Below, piece by piece: positions 7,108 through 13,865 of a stretch of DNA of 13,865 nt; the stretch's first letter is position 1, and each line of letters opens with the position of its first letter. Source of the stretch: an uncultured Zetaproteobacteria bacterium (GTDB taxonomy: Bacteria > Pseudomonadota > Zetaproteobacteria > Mariprofundales > Mariprofundaceae). The notes beneath the pieces are model-generated. The model worked only from the letters and a program-made list of their open reading frames with translations, did not search any database and was not told where the DNA came from. The translations under genes were made by a program, and so were the position numbers. Location of the stretch: assembly GCA_913056285.1 (NCBI GenBank), contig CAJXNE010000039.1:1-13865 (forward strand), in the 5' to 3' direction.

Positions 7108-7146
7108 TTTGGCAAGGTCATTATTAGAGATGTTTTGGAGGCAGAG

Positions 7147-7617
7147 ATGAGGGCATATCTGGCGCAACACGGTCTGGCGAAAGATGCAAGCGAAGATGCG
7201 GCGCGGCCGTTATCGGATCAGGGCAGGGAGGATGTGACGCGCACAGCAGGGTTTCTGAGTTTGTTCGAGAAACCGAGGCCGGTAAAAATCCTGCACAGCG
7301 GCAAACTCAGGGCTGCGCAGACAGCTGACATGTTCGCTGAGGCGTGGGGTGGTATCGCGGTTGAGCATACGCTTGATTTGTCACCCAACGATGACCCATC
7401 AGTCTGGTCGGCGCATCTTGCATCGATGTCAGCCGATGTGATGCTGGTGGGCCATCTGCCGCATATGCAACGTCTGGCGGGGTTGTTACTGTGCGGAGAT
7501 ACGTCTCGCGAAGCGGTACATTTACGAAATGGCGGCGTGGTTTGTATGGAAAAGAGAGAATCCGGTTGGTCAGTACTATGGCAGGTGAATCCAACGCTTT
7601 TTTATGGTGAAAGCTAA
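7147..7617 (+). CDS. sixA: SixA-like phosphohistidine phosphatase (histidine phosphatase superfamily)
   Basis: A 156-residue member of the histidine phosphatase superfamily. In E. coli SixA dephosphorylates phosphohistidine on His-containing phosphotransfer proteins. The catalytic His8 lies in YLAQHGLA (4-11), where the usual RHG is QHG. RPLSDQG (20-26) follows, then SGKLRAAQTA (51-60) with Arg56, and the second catalytic His103 in VGHLPHMQRLAG (101-112). The length agrees with SixA (about 161). The ATG at 7147 is chosen over upstream in-frame ATG 7078 because GGAGG lies about 7 nt before it and the family N-terminus starts here. The gene is convergent with the transglycosylase, with only 27 nt between stops. 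Its real substrate (phosphohistidine, sugar phosphate or other) is inferred from family only. Confidence 0.85.
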   Translation: MRAYLAQHGLAKDASEDAARPLSDQGREDVTRTAGFLSLFEKPRPVKILHSGKLRAAQTADMFAEAWGGIAVEHTLDLSPNDDPSVWSAHLASMSADVMLVGHLPHMQRLAGLLLCGDTSREAVHLRNGGVVCMEKRESGWSVLWQVNPTLFYGES

Positions 7618-7644
7618 GGCGAAATATTGAAGCAAGCAGGGCAT

Positions 7645-8754
7645 TTAGCTGCGGTTTGATGCGTTGTTTGCCAGTATTTTCAGTTTCGGCTTAACCAGTG
7701 GATTAGCTGTGATTCTGGCATACTTTAAATCCTTGACCGGGATACGCAAACGCATGCCGTGTCTGATCCCTTTGGCCATCTTTGGATTGGCTTTTTTCAA
7801 AGCATAGACAGATACGTGATAGTGTTTGCTGATATCCTTGATCTGTTCACCGCGCAATACACGGATACTTAATTTTTCCGAAGTTCCGGAAGGAATCAGA
7901 TGATTTACCCTGTCCAGTCTGGTTTGAGATATCCGCAGTCTCAGATTCTTTGGCCGGTTCTGAAAATATTGCATGCGAGCAAGTTGGGGGTTGAATCGGA
8001 ATAACTGATATTTTGGCAGTCCGGCAGTCACATGCAAACGCTCCAGATCGACTGGCGAATGAATGGTAACTATTGTGGTTGGATAGGGCGCTGGGAAGCT
8101 AATCACGCCGTCCTGTTGTAGCGCAATCAGGCCGAGGATGTGACGAATATAGGTTTTGGTGATCGGTGGTAGTGGCAGTTTGTTCAGGCCATCTCCATCA
8201 TGCCATGGGTGACGATCCACACGGCGCTGGACACCGTTTGGGCCAAGGTGGTATGCGGCAAATGCCAGTAGCCAGCTGCCGAAATGCTTATGCTGTCGTA
8301 ACAGAAAGCGTGCTGCACCGCGCGTGCTGGTCTCAATATTTCGTCTGCCATCGAGTTGATCGTTGCTTCTAATGCGCAGGTCGCTTGCTGTATCGGGCAT
8401 CAACTGCCATAGGCCGGTAGCACCAACTTCTGATTGAGCGTAAGGATTATAACTGGATTCGACGACAGGAATCATTTGCAGTTCCATCGGTGCATGACTT
8501 TGTTCCAGCATTGCCATAAGCGGCTGACGCACATAGCGAGAACGCTTAGCGATACGTTTCCATTTTGGTGCATAGACGCGCATAGCTTCGGCTTTAACCG
8601 ATTCGATTTCCTGTGCTGTTAATCCGCTCAGAAAAAGATTTTTGGCGGGCTGAGGGAGGGCGGGGGCAGCGTTATCTGTTCCTTTGTAGGTGGCGCATGA
8701 AGCCAGAAGAGCAATTGCCAGTGTGGTCGTTGTGTATAAAATTCGAATCAGCAT
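7645..8754 (-). CDS. MltD-like lytic transglycosylase lipoprotein with LysM
   Basis: A 369-residue predicted outer-membrane lipoprotein that cleaves murein glycan strands to 1,6-anhydro ends. The N-terminus has a signal peptide ending in a lipobox (LASC, Cys20). The SLT domain spans about residues 80-215, with catalytic Glu99 in PVVESSYNPYA and GATGLWQLMP (111-120). The third SLT motif reads AAYHLGPNGV (166-175) instead of the usual AYNAG. A single LysM domain (about 296-340) would bind peptidoglycan; MltD of E. coli has two. The frame is open to 8901, but ATG 8754 is chosen because the signal peptide begins there and a promoter lies just upstream. The Shine-Dalgarno site is weak. It follows malQ on the same strand, with an 85-nt gap and its own promoter. 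Confidence 0.88.
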   Translation of the reverse strand: MLIRILYTTTTLAIALLASCATYKGTDNAAPALPQPAKNLFLSGLTAQEIESVKAEAMRVYAPKWKRIAKRSRYVRQPLMAMLEQSHAPMELQMIPVVESSYNPYAQSEVGATGLWQLMPDTASDLRIRSNDQLDGRRNIETSTRGAARFLLRQHKHFGSWLLAFAAYHLGPNGVQRRVDRHPWHDGDGLNKLPLPPITKTYIRHILGLIALQQDGVISFPAPYPTTIVTIHSPVDLERLHVTAGLPKYQLFRFNPQLARMQYFQNRPKNLRLRISQTRLDRVNHLIPSGTSEKLSIRVLRGEQIKDISKHYHVSVYALKKANPKMAKGIRHGMRLRIPVKDLKYARITANPLVKPKLKILANNASNRS

Positions 8755-8782
8755 GCGGCAACACTGAGGCTGGTACGATGAT

Positions 8783-8811
8783 GAGATATGACAGAAATCA
8801 CATTCTGTCAA
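8783..8811 (-). promoter_or_regulatory. Promoter with overlapping palindrome upstream of the transglycosylase gene
   Basis: On the minus strand, TTGACA (8811-8806) is a perfect -35, and a TATCTC -10 (8788-8783) lies 17 nt away. TGACAGAA-N6-TTCTGTCA (8789-8810) is an 8-bp perfect inverted repeat that occupies the -35 and the whole spacer. A protein bound there would block RNA polymerase, so it is a candidate operator. The -10 is poor (3 of 6). Alternatively the stem could simply be a hairpin after malQ, but no T-tract follows. Confidence 0.45.
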
Positions 8812-8839
8812 TTGGCTCTCGGATGAATAAGTGGTGCGG

Positions 8840-10321
8840 TCAGGATGCAGTACGCATGTACTTTTGGTTAAGGGCGATGGATTTTTGCCAGCAATGAGCA
8901 TCGTGTTCAGGTAAGGATAACAAGCGCCAGGACCAGTTATTATTCAGTGTGCCGGGCGTGTTGAATTTGGCTTCCGAACCAAGTTCGAGCAAATCCTGCA
9001 TAGGAATGACAGCCAGCATAGCCGGCGAAGCCAGTGCACATGCAATCAGCGCCCAGGGCATGTCGTCCGCTGTGGTAGCCAGTACATCCAGAGCATGCTG
9101 TCGCACAGACTCATCGGCGCCCTTAAACCAGCCCATGGTGGTGTCGTTATCGTGCGTGCCGGTATAAACAACCGCATCCTTTCCAAAATTGCCGGGCAGA
9201 TATGGATTGTCATCATTGCCGCCGAAGGCGAATTGCAGGATTTTCATACCGGGCAGGCCGAACTGTTCTCTTAGTGCGGTGACTTCATCAGTGATGATAC
9301 CAAGATCTTCGGCAATCAGCGGTAGCTTGCCGAGTTGATCTTGCAGGGTAGTGAGTAACGCTTCGCCGGGCGCTGTACGCCATTCACCAATGACACCATC
9401 CTCGCTTTCGCCCGGAATCACCCAGAATGCTTCCAGAGCGCGGAAATGATCGATGCGCAGCATATGCATCAGCTCCATCTGGCGCCGGATGCGACGGACC
9501 CACCATGCGAAACCATCTGCCTGCATGGCTTCCCAGTGGTATAACGGATTGCCCCAGCGTTGGCCGGTTTCAGAGAAATAATCCGGCGGGACACCAGCAA
9601 CTTCATCGCACAAGCCTATCTCGTTGACCGTAAACGAGGCGCGATTAGCCCACACATCGGCGGAATCATGCGCCACGTAAATCGGCAAATCGCCGAACAG
9701 TTGAATACCTTTTTTTTCGGCGTATTTTTTCAGCGCATGCCATTGCCTGTTAAAGATAAACTGTTCGAAGATAGCCTGGTTAACTATTTGTTTATAATCT
9801 TCTTTTGCTTTATGAATAGCTTCAATGTTATGGTCGCGCAGGGCGATAGGCCATTGCCACCAGGCGGCATCATGGAACACTGTTTTCAGTGCGGAAAAGA
9901 GTGAATAATCATCCAGCCAGAAGGCATTGGCCTGCTCAAAGGCATCGACAGATTTTTTCAGTTCAGGGTCATGATCTGCACAGTTCCAGAATGATTCACT
10001 GGCTGCACGTCGCAGCTTGGTATGTTCTGGTGCTGATTTGCAATCACCCAGACAGTCGTCACTAAGCCAGCCTTGAGCTACGCAGTCACGTAGATCAATC
10101 AGTTCCGGATTGCCGGCAAAGGTAGACAGCGATTCATACGGCGAGCCATGCCCATGTGTTGGTCCCAGTGGCAGGAATTGCCATACTGTAAAGCCGCCAG
10201 CAATCAGATCATCAATAAATTGATACGCTTCTTCACCTACAACACCCTTATGAAACGGGCCGGGCAGGGAGGTGATATGCAGCAGTACGGCCGATCTGCG
10301 ATGGTCAATCCATGTTGTCAT
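8840..10321 (-). CDS. malQ: 4-alpha-glucanotransferase (amylomaltase, GH77)
   Basis: A 493-residue GH77 enzyme that transfers alpha-1,4-glucan segments between maltodextrins, releasing glucose; cytosolic. The N-terminal family signature RRSAVLLHITSLPGP (8-22) and GSPYESLSTFAGNPELI (59-75) are present. The catalytic triad is Asp291 (MLRIDHFRA), Glu338 (IAEDLG) and Asp391 (GTHDNDTTMGW). The length is typical of short bacterial amylomaltases without the N-terminal extension of E. coli MalQ (about 690). The ATG at 10321 has AGGA about 8 nt upstream. It lies 49 nt after the GH57 gene on the same strand, so the two are probably co-transcribed and act on the same glucan pool. Confidence 0.95.
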   Translation of the reverse strand: MTTWIDHRRSAVLLHITSLPGPFHKGVVGEEAYQFIDDLIAGGFTVWQFLPLGPTHGHGSPYESLSTFAGNPELIDLRDCVAQGWLSDDCLGDCKSAPEHTKLRRAASESFWNCADHDPELKKSVDAFEQANAFWLDDYSLFSALKTVFHDAAWWQWPIALRDHNIEAIHKAKEDYKQIVNQAIFEQFIFNRQWHALKKYAEKKGIQLFGDLPIYVAHDSADVWANRASFTVNEIGLCDEVAGVPPDYFSETGQRWGNPLYHWEAMQADGFAWWVRRIRRQMELMHMLRIDHFRALEAFWVIPGESEDGVIGEWRTAPGEALLTTLQDQLGKLPLIAEDLGIITDEVTALREQFGLPGMKILQFAFGGNDDNPYLPGNFGKDAVVYTGTHDNDTTMGWFKGADESVRQHALDVLATTADDMPWALIACALASPAMLAVIPMQDLLELGSEAKFNTPGTLNNNWSWRLLSLPEHDAHCWQKSIALNQKYMRTAS

Positions 10322-10370
10322 GACTAAGTCCTGTTCAACGATTCATTCTAATGAGGGAAGTTTATCGGGC

Positions 10371-12068
10371 TTAGCTGTCAGCACCGCCGCGACGCATGGT
10401 GCCGCCGCCTTCGGCATCGCCTCCGCCTTTCGATATTTGTTCATCAAGCGAGGCGGGTGCTGTACAGCCCAGTAGCAGGTATAATCTTTTCAGGTGACGA
10501 CGATAGAGTTGATCAAAATCACGCACAGCTGCGCCGGGATTATAATCGCCAAACCACCAGCACCAGTCCGAGCCTTCACAGATGCGCAATTGCTCGGCGG
10601 CGTCGTTCTGCTGTTCGGGGCTGAGCTTGCCGATATGCAAATCAAATGCTTTCTTGGCTTCGATTAACAATTCCCAGGCGCGTGTTTTGGCGCGATCACC
10701 AATCCATGTGGAGAGATTACCATACACCCATGAGCCCGATGACAGCTTTTCCAGTTTTTCTGTGGCGGGGTGCTGATCGAGATAGTCGCTGAAGGTGGTT
10801 AATTCATAATCTTCATGTTCGATGATGGATTGGTACAGCTTGGTTAAAAATGGTAAGCCGTTTTCATGATAATGTTCCCATGCATTTTCACCATCCATAA
10901 TAATGGCGACCACAGGCGCTTTCATGCCGTGGGTGCGATGGTGAATACCGGCCAGTTCATGCATAAAGTTATTGATCGCATCCTGCGTACCCCAGCGGCT
11001 GTATTCAAAACCGAGCAGGTCTGATAAACGGTCATCACGGAAGAAGCAGGTGATTTGCTCATCATCATCTCCGACCAGCCACGGGTGATAGAGGTCGCGA
11101 TTGCCCTGCTGCTCGCGCAGGTTAAATTGTAAGGAATGATGCAACACCGACTCGCCGGTAGCGCACCATTCAAAGCCGGATTGCCCCAGCAGCGCCAGTG
11201 TATCTTGCGATACAGCGCCTTCAGCAGGCCAGCAGCCACGCGCCTTGTGGCCGAATAAATCCTGATGGTTTTGCTGAGCCAGTTGAATGTGTTCGAGGGC
11301 GCGTTCGCGACCGCCCGGATAGGGCTCATCGGGAATCAGCGCATCGGGCACGGTTTCCAGCGCCGTATTAAAATCGAGCATCAACGGAATAATCGGGTGG
11401 GCATAAGGGGTGGTGGTCAGTTCCAGTTTACCGGATTCAACCAATCGCTTATGCATGGCGGGGATGTCGGATAACAATGAAGCAATCAGCGTGAGCAGAT
11501 CGCGGCGATCCTGATAGGTAAAACCAGTAGCTTTTTCGATCAGGCGGCGCGCCACGAAATTGCGCTGGCGCACGGTTTCACCCAGCCAGGCCAGATGATA
11601 CCAGGTGACCAGATCAGTATAAAAACTCTCACCCAGATAACAGGTTGCCTTGTTGGCTTTGGCATGTTCGGCCATATTCCACAAACGCGAATAGGCCGGA
11701 TAACGATGCATATTGCGTTCATGATTCAGGCGGAAGCATGTCTTGAGAATAAAATTGCGATCTTTCTTTTTCAGCTTGCCCGGTTTATGTGCCAGCGCTG
11801 CCAGCAGAGGATCATTCAAATCACTCTGACTACCATCGAGAAATGTTTTGAGCTGGTTGGCGTAATCATCGATTTGGACTGTCAGCGACGGCACATAATT
11901 CATTACCGCTTTTGCACCGGGCAATTGCGACAGAATTTCCGCCATATCGGTATAATCTTTCATGGCATGCAGGTATACCCAGGGCAGGTGGTAGCGGCCG
12001 GTATCCGCCTCGCGGTAAAACGGCTGGTGCATATGCCAGTAAAAGATAACAGATAAGGGTTGAGTCAT
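10371..12068 (-). CDS. Glycoside hydrolase family 57 protein (alpha-amylase / glucanotransferase type)
   Basis: A 565-residue cytosolic (no signal peptide) GH57 enzyme acting on alpha-glucans. The five GH57 regions can be followed: WHMHQPFY (11-18, region 1), PYAHPIIPLM (221-230, region 2), GCWPAEGA (278-285, region 3, nucleophile Glu283), FFRDDRLSDLLGFEYS (342-357, region 4, probable acid Asp345) and IMDGENAWEHY (390-400, region 5). Family members may be alpha-amylases, 4-alpha-glucanotransferases or branching enzymes; sequence alone does not decide here. AAGGAG about 6 nt before ATG 12068 is a strong ribosome binding site. The C-terminal 20 residues (from about 546) are Gly-rich (GGGDAEGGG, RRGG) and outside the catalytic fold. 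It sits between glgC and malQ, which supports a role in glycogen or maltodextrin turnover. Confidence 0.92.
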   Translation of the reverse strand: MTQPLSVIFYWHMHQPFYREADTGRYHLPWVYLHAMKDYTDMAEILSQLPGAKAVMNYVPSLTVQIDDYANQLKTFLDGSQSDLNDPLLAALAHKPGKLKKKDRNFILKTCFRLNHERNMHRYPAYSRLWNMAEHAKANKATCYLGESFYTDLVTWYHLAWLGETVRQRNFVARRLIEKATGFTYQDRRDLLTLIASLLSDIPAMHKRLVESGKLELTTTPYAHPIIPLMLDFNTALETVPDALIPDEPYPGGRERALEHIQLAQQNHQDLFGHKARGCWPAEGAVSQDTLALLGQSGFEWCATGESVLHHSLQFNLREQQGNRDLYHPWLVGDDDEQITCFFRDDRLSDLLGFEYSRWGTQDAINNFMHELAGIHHRTHGMKAPVVAIIMDGENAWEHYHENGLPFLTKLYQSIIEHEDYELTTFSDYLDQHPATEKLEKLSSGSWVYGNLSTWIGDRAKTRAWELLIEAKKAFDLHIGKLSPEQQNDAAEQLRICEGSDWCWWFGDYNPGAAVRDFDQLYRRHLKRLYLLLGCTAPASLDEQISKGGGDAEGGGTMRRGGADS

Positions 12069-12126
12069 GGGGGCTCCTTGGGGGGGTGCTTACCGCGATC
12101 ATAAGGCAAGAGCTTTATAACTGAAT

Positions 12127-12160
12127 TGTGGCATACCCTTTTAGCAAAAGGTATGCCACA
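12127..12160. terminator. Long hairpin after glgC
   Basis: TGTGGCATACC (12127-12137) pairs with 12150-12160. C12138 is bulged and TTTT/AAAA continues the stem to a 3-nt loop, giving 15 bp with one bulge. It lies 25 nt after the glgC stop on the minus strand. A T-run lies inside the stem rather than after it, so it may attenuate or stabilise rather than terminate cleanly, leaving read-through into the GH57 gene possible. Confidence 0.55.
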
Positions 12161-12185
12161 TCAACAGTAGTCAGTTTGGGGGGTA

Positions 12186-13472
12186 TTAAACCTCGTGCAG
12201 ATTCTGACCGAGCATTTCCGGGGTAACCAGCACAATGCCCTTTTCTGATACATAGAAGCGCTTGGCGTCTTCAACCGGGTCTTCACCGATCACGGTGCCA
12301 TCCGGAATCACCGCGCCTTTATCAATCACGCAGCGCTTGATCCGGCAGTTATGTCTGATTTCCACTTCCGGGAGAATGACAGCATCTTCGACAATAGAAT
12401 AGGAGTGAACACGCACATTGGAGAACAGCACGGAATGGCGAATGGTGGAACCGGTAATCAGACAACCGCCTGAAATCATGGAGTCCACAGCTGTACCACG
12501 ACGATCATCATCATCAAAAGCGAATTTGGCCGGAGGCGCCTGCTCCTGATGCGTCCAGATCGGCCAGTTTTTGTCGTACAGATTCAGATCCGGCGAGATT
12601 TCAGCCAGATTAATATTGGCTTCCCAGTAGGCATCGATGGTGCCCACGTCACGCCAGTAGCCCGATGCGCTGGTATTACCAGCCAGGAACGGGAAGGCGA
12701 AGGCATTGGCATGTTCAATCGCATGCGGAATCAGATCGTGGCCGAAATCACGATGCGATGATGGGTTTGCTGCATCGGCCTTCAGGAGGTCGCGCATATA
12801 TTGGGCTGAGAATACATAAATGCCCATGGACGCCAGTGCCTGTGTCGGATCATTCGGCATGGCTTTGGGTGAGTCGGATTTTTCTGTAAATTCGGTGATG
12901 CGGGAGTCATCATCAATGGCCATCACGCCGAATGCTTTGGCTTCTTCCAGTGATACGGGGATACAACCGACTGTAATATCTGCGCCTTTGGCTACGTGGG
13001 CGGCAATCATTTTACCATAATCCATTTTGTAGATGTGGTCGCCAGCCAGAATGATCACATAGTCAGGGATGTAGTGACGGATAATGTCGAGGTTTTGATA
13101 TACTGCATCGGCAGTGCCTTTGTACCAGGTTTCGCCCATACGCTGCTGAGCCGGCAGTACCTCGACAAACTCGCCGAACTGACCGGACATAAAGCTCCAG
13201 CCGCGTTGCAGATGGCGTTGCAATGAATGCGATTTGTATTGAGTGACGACAGAAATACGGCGGATGCCGGAATTGATACAGTTGGACATGGGGAAATCGA
13301 TAATTCTGAATTTACCGCCGAATGGCACTGCAGGTTTGGCGCGCCAGTCGGTCAGCGCCTTTAATCGCGAACCGCGTCCGCCGGCCAGTACCATGGCCAC
13401 GGTGTTGGCAGTTAGCGCACTGATATTTCGCTCCATTTGCGGACCCATTTGATCCTCATTCATTGGAACCAT
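12186..13472 (-). CDS. glgC: Glucose-1-phosphate adenylyltransferase (ADP-glucose pyrophosphorylase)
   Basis: A 428-residue enzyme making ADP-glucose from glucose-1-phosphate and ATP, the committed step of bacterial glycogen synthesis; usually a homotetramer under allosteric control. The nucleotidyltransferase domain shows MVLAGGRGSRLKALT (27-41), AKPAVPFGGKFRIIDFPMSN (45-64), WYKGTADAV (117-125), AGDHIYKMDY (143-152, catalytic Asp145) and FTEKSD (195-200, glucose-1-phosphate Lys198). A C-terminal left-handed beta-helix (about 330-400) follows. Lys38 corresponds to the fructose-1,6-bisphosphate-site lysine of E. coli GlgC (Lys39), so similar activation is likely but unproven. ATG 13472 is chosen over 13526 because AAGGAG lies about 7 nt upstream and the length fits (431 in E. 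coli). It heads the run glgC, GH57, malQ. Confidence 0.96.
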   Translation of the reverse strand: MVPMNEDQMGPQMERNISALTANTVAMVLAGGRGSRLKALTDWRAKPAVPFGGKFRIIDFPMSNCINSGIRRISVVTQYKSHSLQRHLQRGWSFMSGQFGEFVEVLPAQQRMGETWYKGTADAVYQNLDIIRHYIPDYVIILAGDHIYKMDYGKMIAAHVAKGADITVGCIPVSLEEAKAFGVMAIDDDSRITEFTEKSDSPKAMPNDPTQALASMGIYVFSAQYMRDLLKADAANPSSHRDFGHDLIPHAIEHANAFAFPFLAGNTSASGYWRDVGTIDAYWEANINLAEISPDLNLYDKNWPIWTHQEQAPPAKFAFDDDDRRGTAVDSMISGGCLITGSTIRHSVLFSNVRVHSYSIVEDAVILPEVEIRHNCRIKRCVIDKGAVIPDGTVIGEDPVEDAKRFYVSEKGIVLVTPEMLGQNLHEV

Positions 13473-13566
13473 GTCACTCTCCTTTTCCCCTCGCTGTGTT
13501 GTGAAGCGCATACTACCAGCAAGCATCGTAATTCGCTATGCAGTTTTAACCCAAAATCCGACATGG

Positions 13567-13593
13567 TTTATAAATCTTGGAATTTTTTGGCAA
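13567..13593 (-). promoter_or_regulatory. Possible glgC promoter
   Basis: On the minus strand TTGCCA (13593-13588) and TATAAA (13572-13567) are separated by 15 nt, within an A/T-rich stretch about 95 nt before the glgC start. The hexamers are good but the spacer is shorter than the usual 16-18. This is a consensus match only. Confidence 0.35.
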
Positions 13594-13705
13594 TTAAGGT
13601 GCCGGACAAGCCTGTTTCACTGAAATATCAGCCTGCTGTTCCAATAACCAAAGCCCTTTCTTGGTTGCTGAGCGCAATTCCTCCAGTTTTTTGTTTTCAG
13701 GGCAT
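13594..13705 (-). pseudogene. Candidate small ORF with an apparent +1 frameshift at CCC-TGA
   Basis: GGAGG sits 7 nt before ATG 13705 on the minus strand, an ideal Shine-Dalgarno arrangement, but the frame reads ATG CCC TGA. Shifting +1 at CCC-T opens a 34-codon frame (GAA at 13698 to the TAA at 13596-13594) beginning ENKKLEELRSATKKGLWLLE, rich in charged residues and helix formers, for a total of about 36 residues. It could be a small gene broken by one extra C, a sequencing error, a programmed +1 frameshift (P-site slip before a slow TGA), or chance. I recognise no family. It lies between an unknown gene end and glgC. Confidence 0.3.
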
Positions 13706-13738
13706 GGTCATTCCTCCACATCCACAAATCGAGCCGAA

Positions 13739-13864
13739 TCATCTGAGTTTATGCAGCCATATAAGAAGGTGTTTGGCGCATCGCATATGTTCGACCATGC
13801 CGCCAAGGCCAATCAGTCCAGGTATCCATGGGCGCAGTGCGTCACCAGCATCGGCCTGCTGAAA
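13739..13864 (-). CDS. Possible 3' end of an unknown gene (start outside window)
   Basis: On the minus strand the frame from 13864 is open for 41 codons to a TGA at 13741-13739. It contains DALRPWIPGLIGLGG and ends KHLLIWLHKLR. Only this fragment is visible and it matches no family I recognise. It is preferred over the opposing 141-codon plus-strand frame because it ends 33 nt before a good ribosome binding site on the same strand, as expected inside a gene run leading to glgC. It could still be a chance open frame. Confidence 0.3.
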   Translation of the reverse strand, partial: FQQADAGDALRPWIPGLIGLGGMVEHMRCAKHLLIWLHKLR

Positions 13865-13865
13865 C

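Noticed and set aside
7078..7146. Upstream ATG for the sixA-like gene
   Set aside because: The family N-terminus and a good GGAGG site belong to ATG 7147.
8755..8901. N-terminal extension of the transglycosylase, overlapping malQ
   Set aside because: It would bury the signal peptide and lipobox internally and run through the promoter; ATG 8754 gives a proper lipoprotein.
11595..12056. 153-residue plus-strand ORF inside the GH57 gene
   Set aside because: Antisense to conserved GH57 regions; no domain recognised.
13437..13862. 141-residue plus-strand ORF at the right end
   Set aside because: It is antisense to the glgC start and its upstream region, has no recognisable domain and no good ribosome binding site; composition looks like a shadow frame.

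Overview
The window is bacterial chromosome of roughly even GC content with compact, intron-free genes, clear Shine-Dalgarno sites and mostly housekeeping content. Protein families (BipA/TypA, YggU-type DUF167, TRIC-type UPF0126, MltD-like lipoprotein transglycosylase, SixA, PilZ, RecB-type helicase-nuclease, GlgC) point to a Gram-negative proteobacterium. I cannot fix the class from sequence alone; a gamma- or zetaproteobacterial background would fit. No rRNA, tRNA, CRISPR array, transposase gene or phage gene was seen.

Layout, left to right. (1) 2-1069: the 3' part of a UvrD/RecB-type helicase fused to a PD-(D/E)XK nuclease, on +. (2) 1158-2186: a PilZ c-di-GMP-binding protein with an unrecognised N-terminal region, on +. 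(3) 2187-2343: an intergenic spacer holding a 125-bp segment bounded by 17-bp perfect inverted repeats. (4) 2344-4164: typA/bipA on -. (5) 4165-4566: a 400-bp gap with a second related repeat and a 156-bp MITE-like element made of five consecutive hairpins. (6) 4567-4881: a YggU/DUF167 protein on +. (7) 5009-7057, on -: map, then a hairpin, then a TRIC-family membrane protein whose stop overlaps the GTG start of a SAM methyltransferase. (8) 7147-7617: a SixA-type phosphatase on +, divergent from map. (9) 7645-13472, on -: glgC, a GH57 amylase-type enzyme, malQ, then a LysM lytic transglycosylase that has its own promoter overlapped by a palindrome. (10) 13473-13865: the glgC upstream region, with a possible frameshifted small ORF and the 3' end of an unknown gene on -.

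Functionally, the right half is an alpha-glucan (glycogen) module. GlgC makes ADP-glucose, and the GH57 enzyme and MalQ trim and rearrange alpha-1,4-glucans. glgA, glgB and glgP are not in the window. The other genes cover protein maturation (map), ribosome-associated stress GTPase function (typA), phosphohistidine signalling or turnover (sixA), cell wall remodelling (mltD-like), c-di-GMP response (PilZ) and double-strand break repair (RecB-like).

The least ordinary signals are non-coding or tiny: the five-hairpin element at 4387-4542, the candidate small gene with a CCC-TGA frameshift at 13594-13705, and the palindrome inside the transglycosylase promoter.
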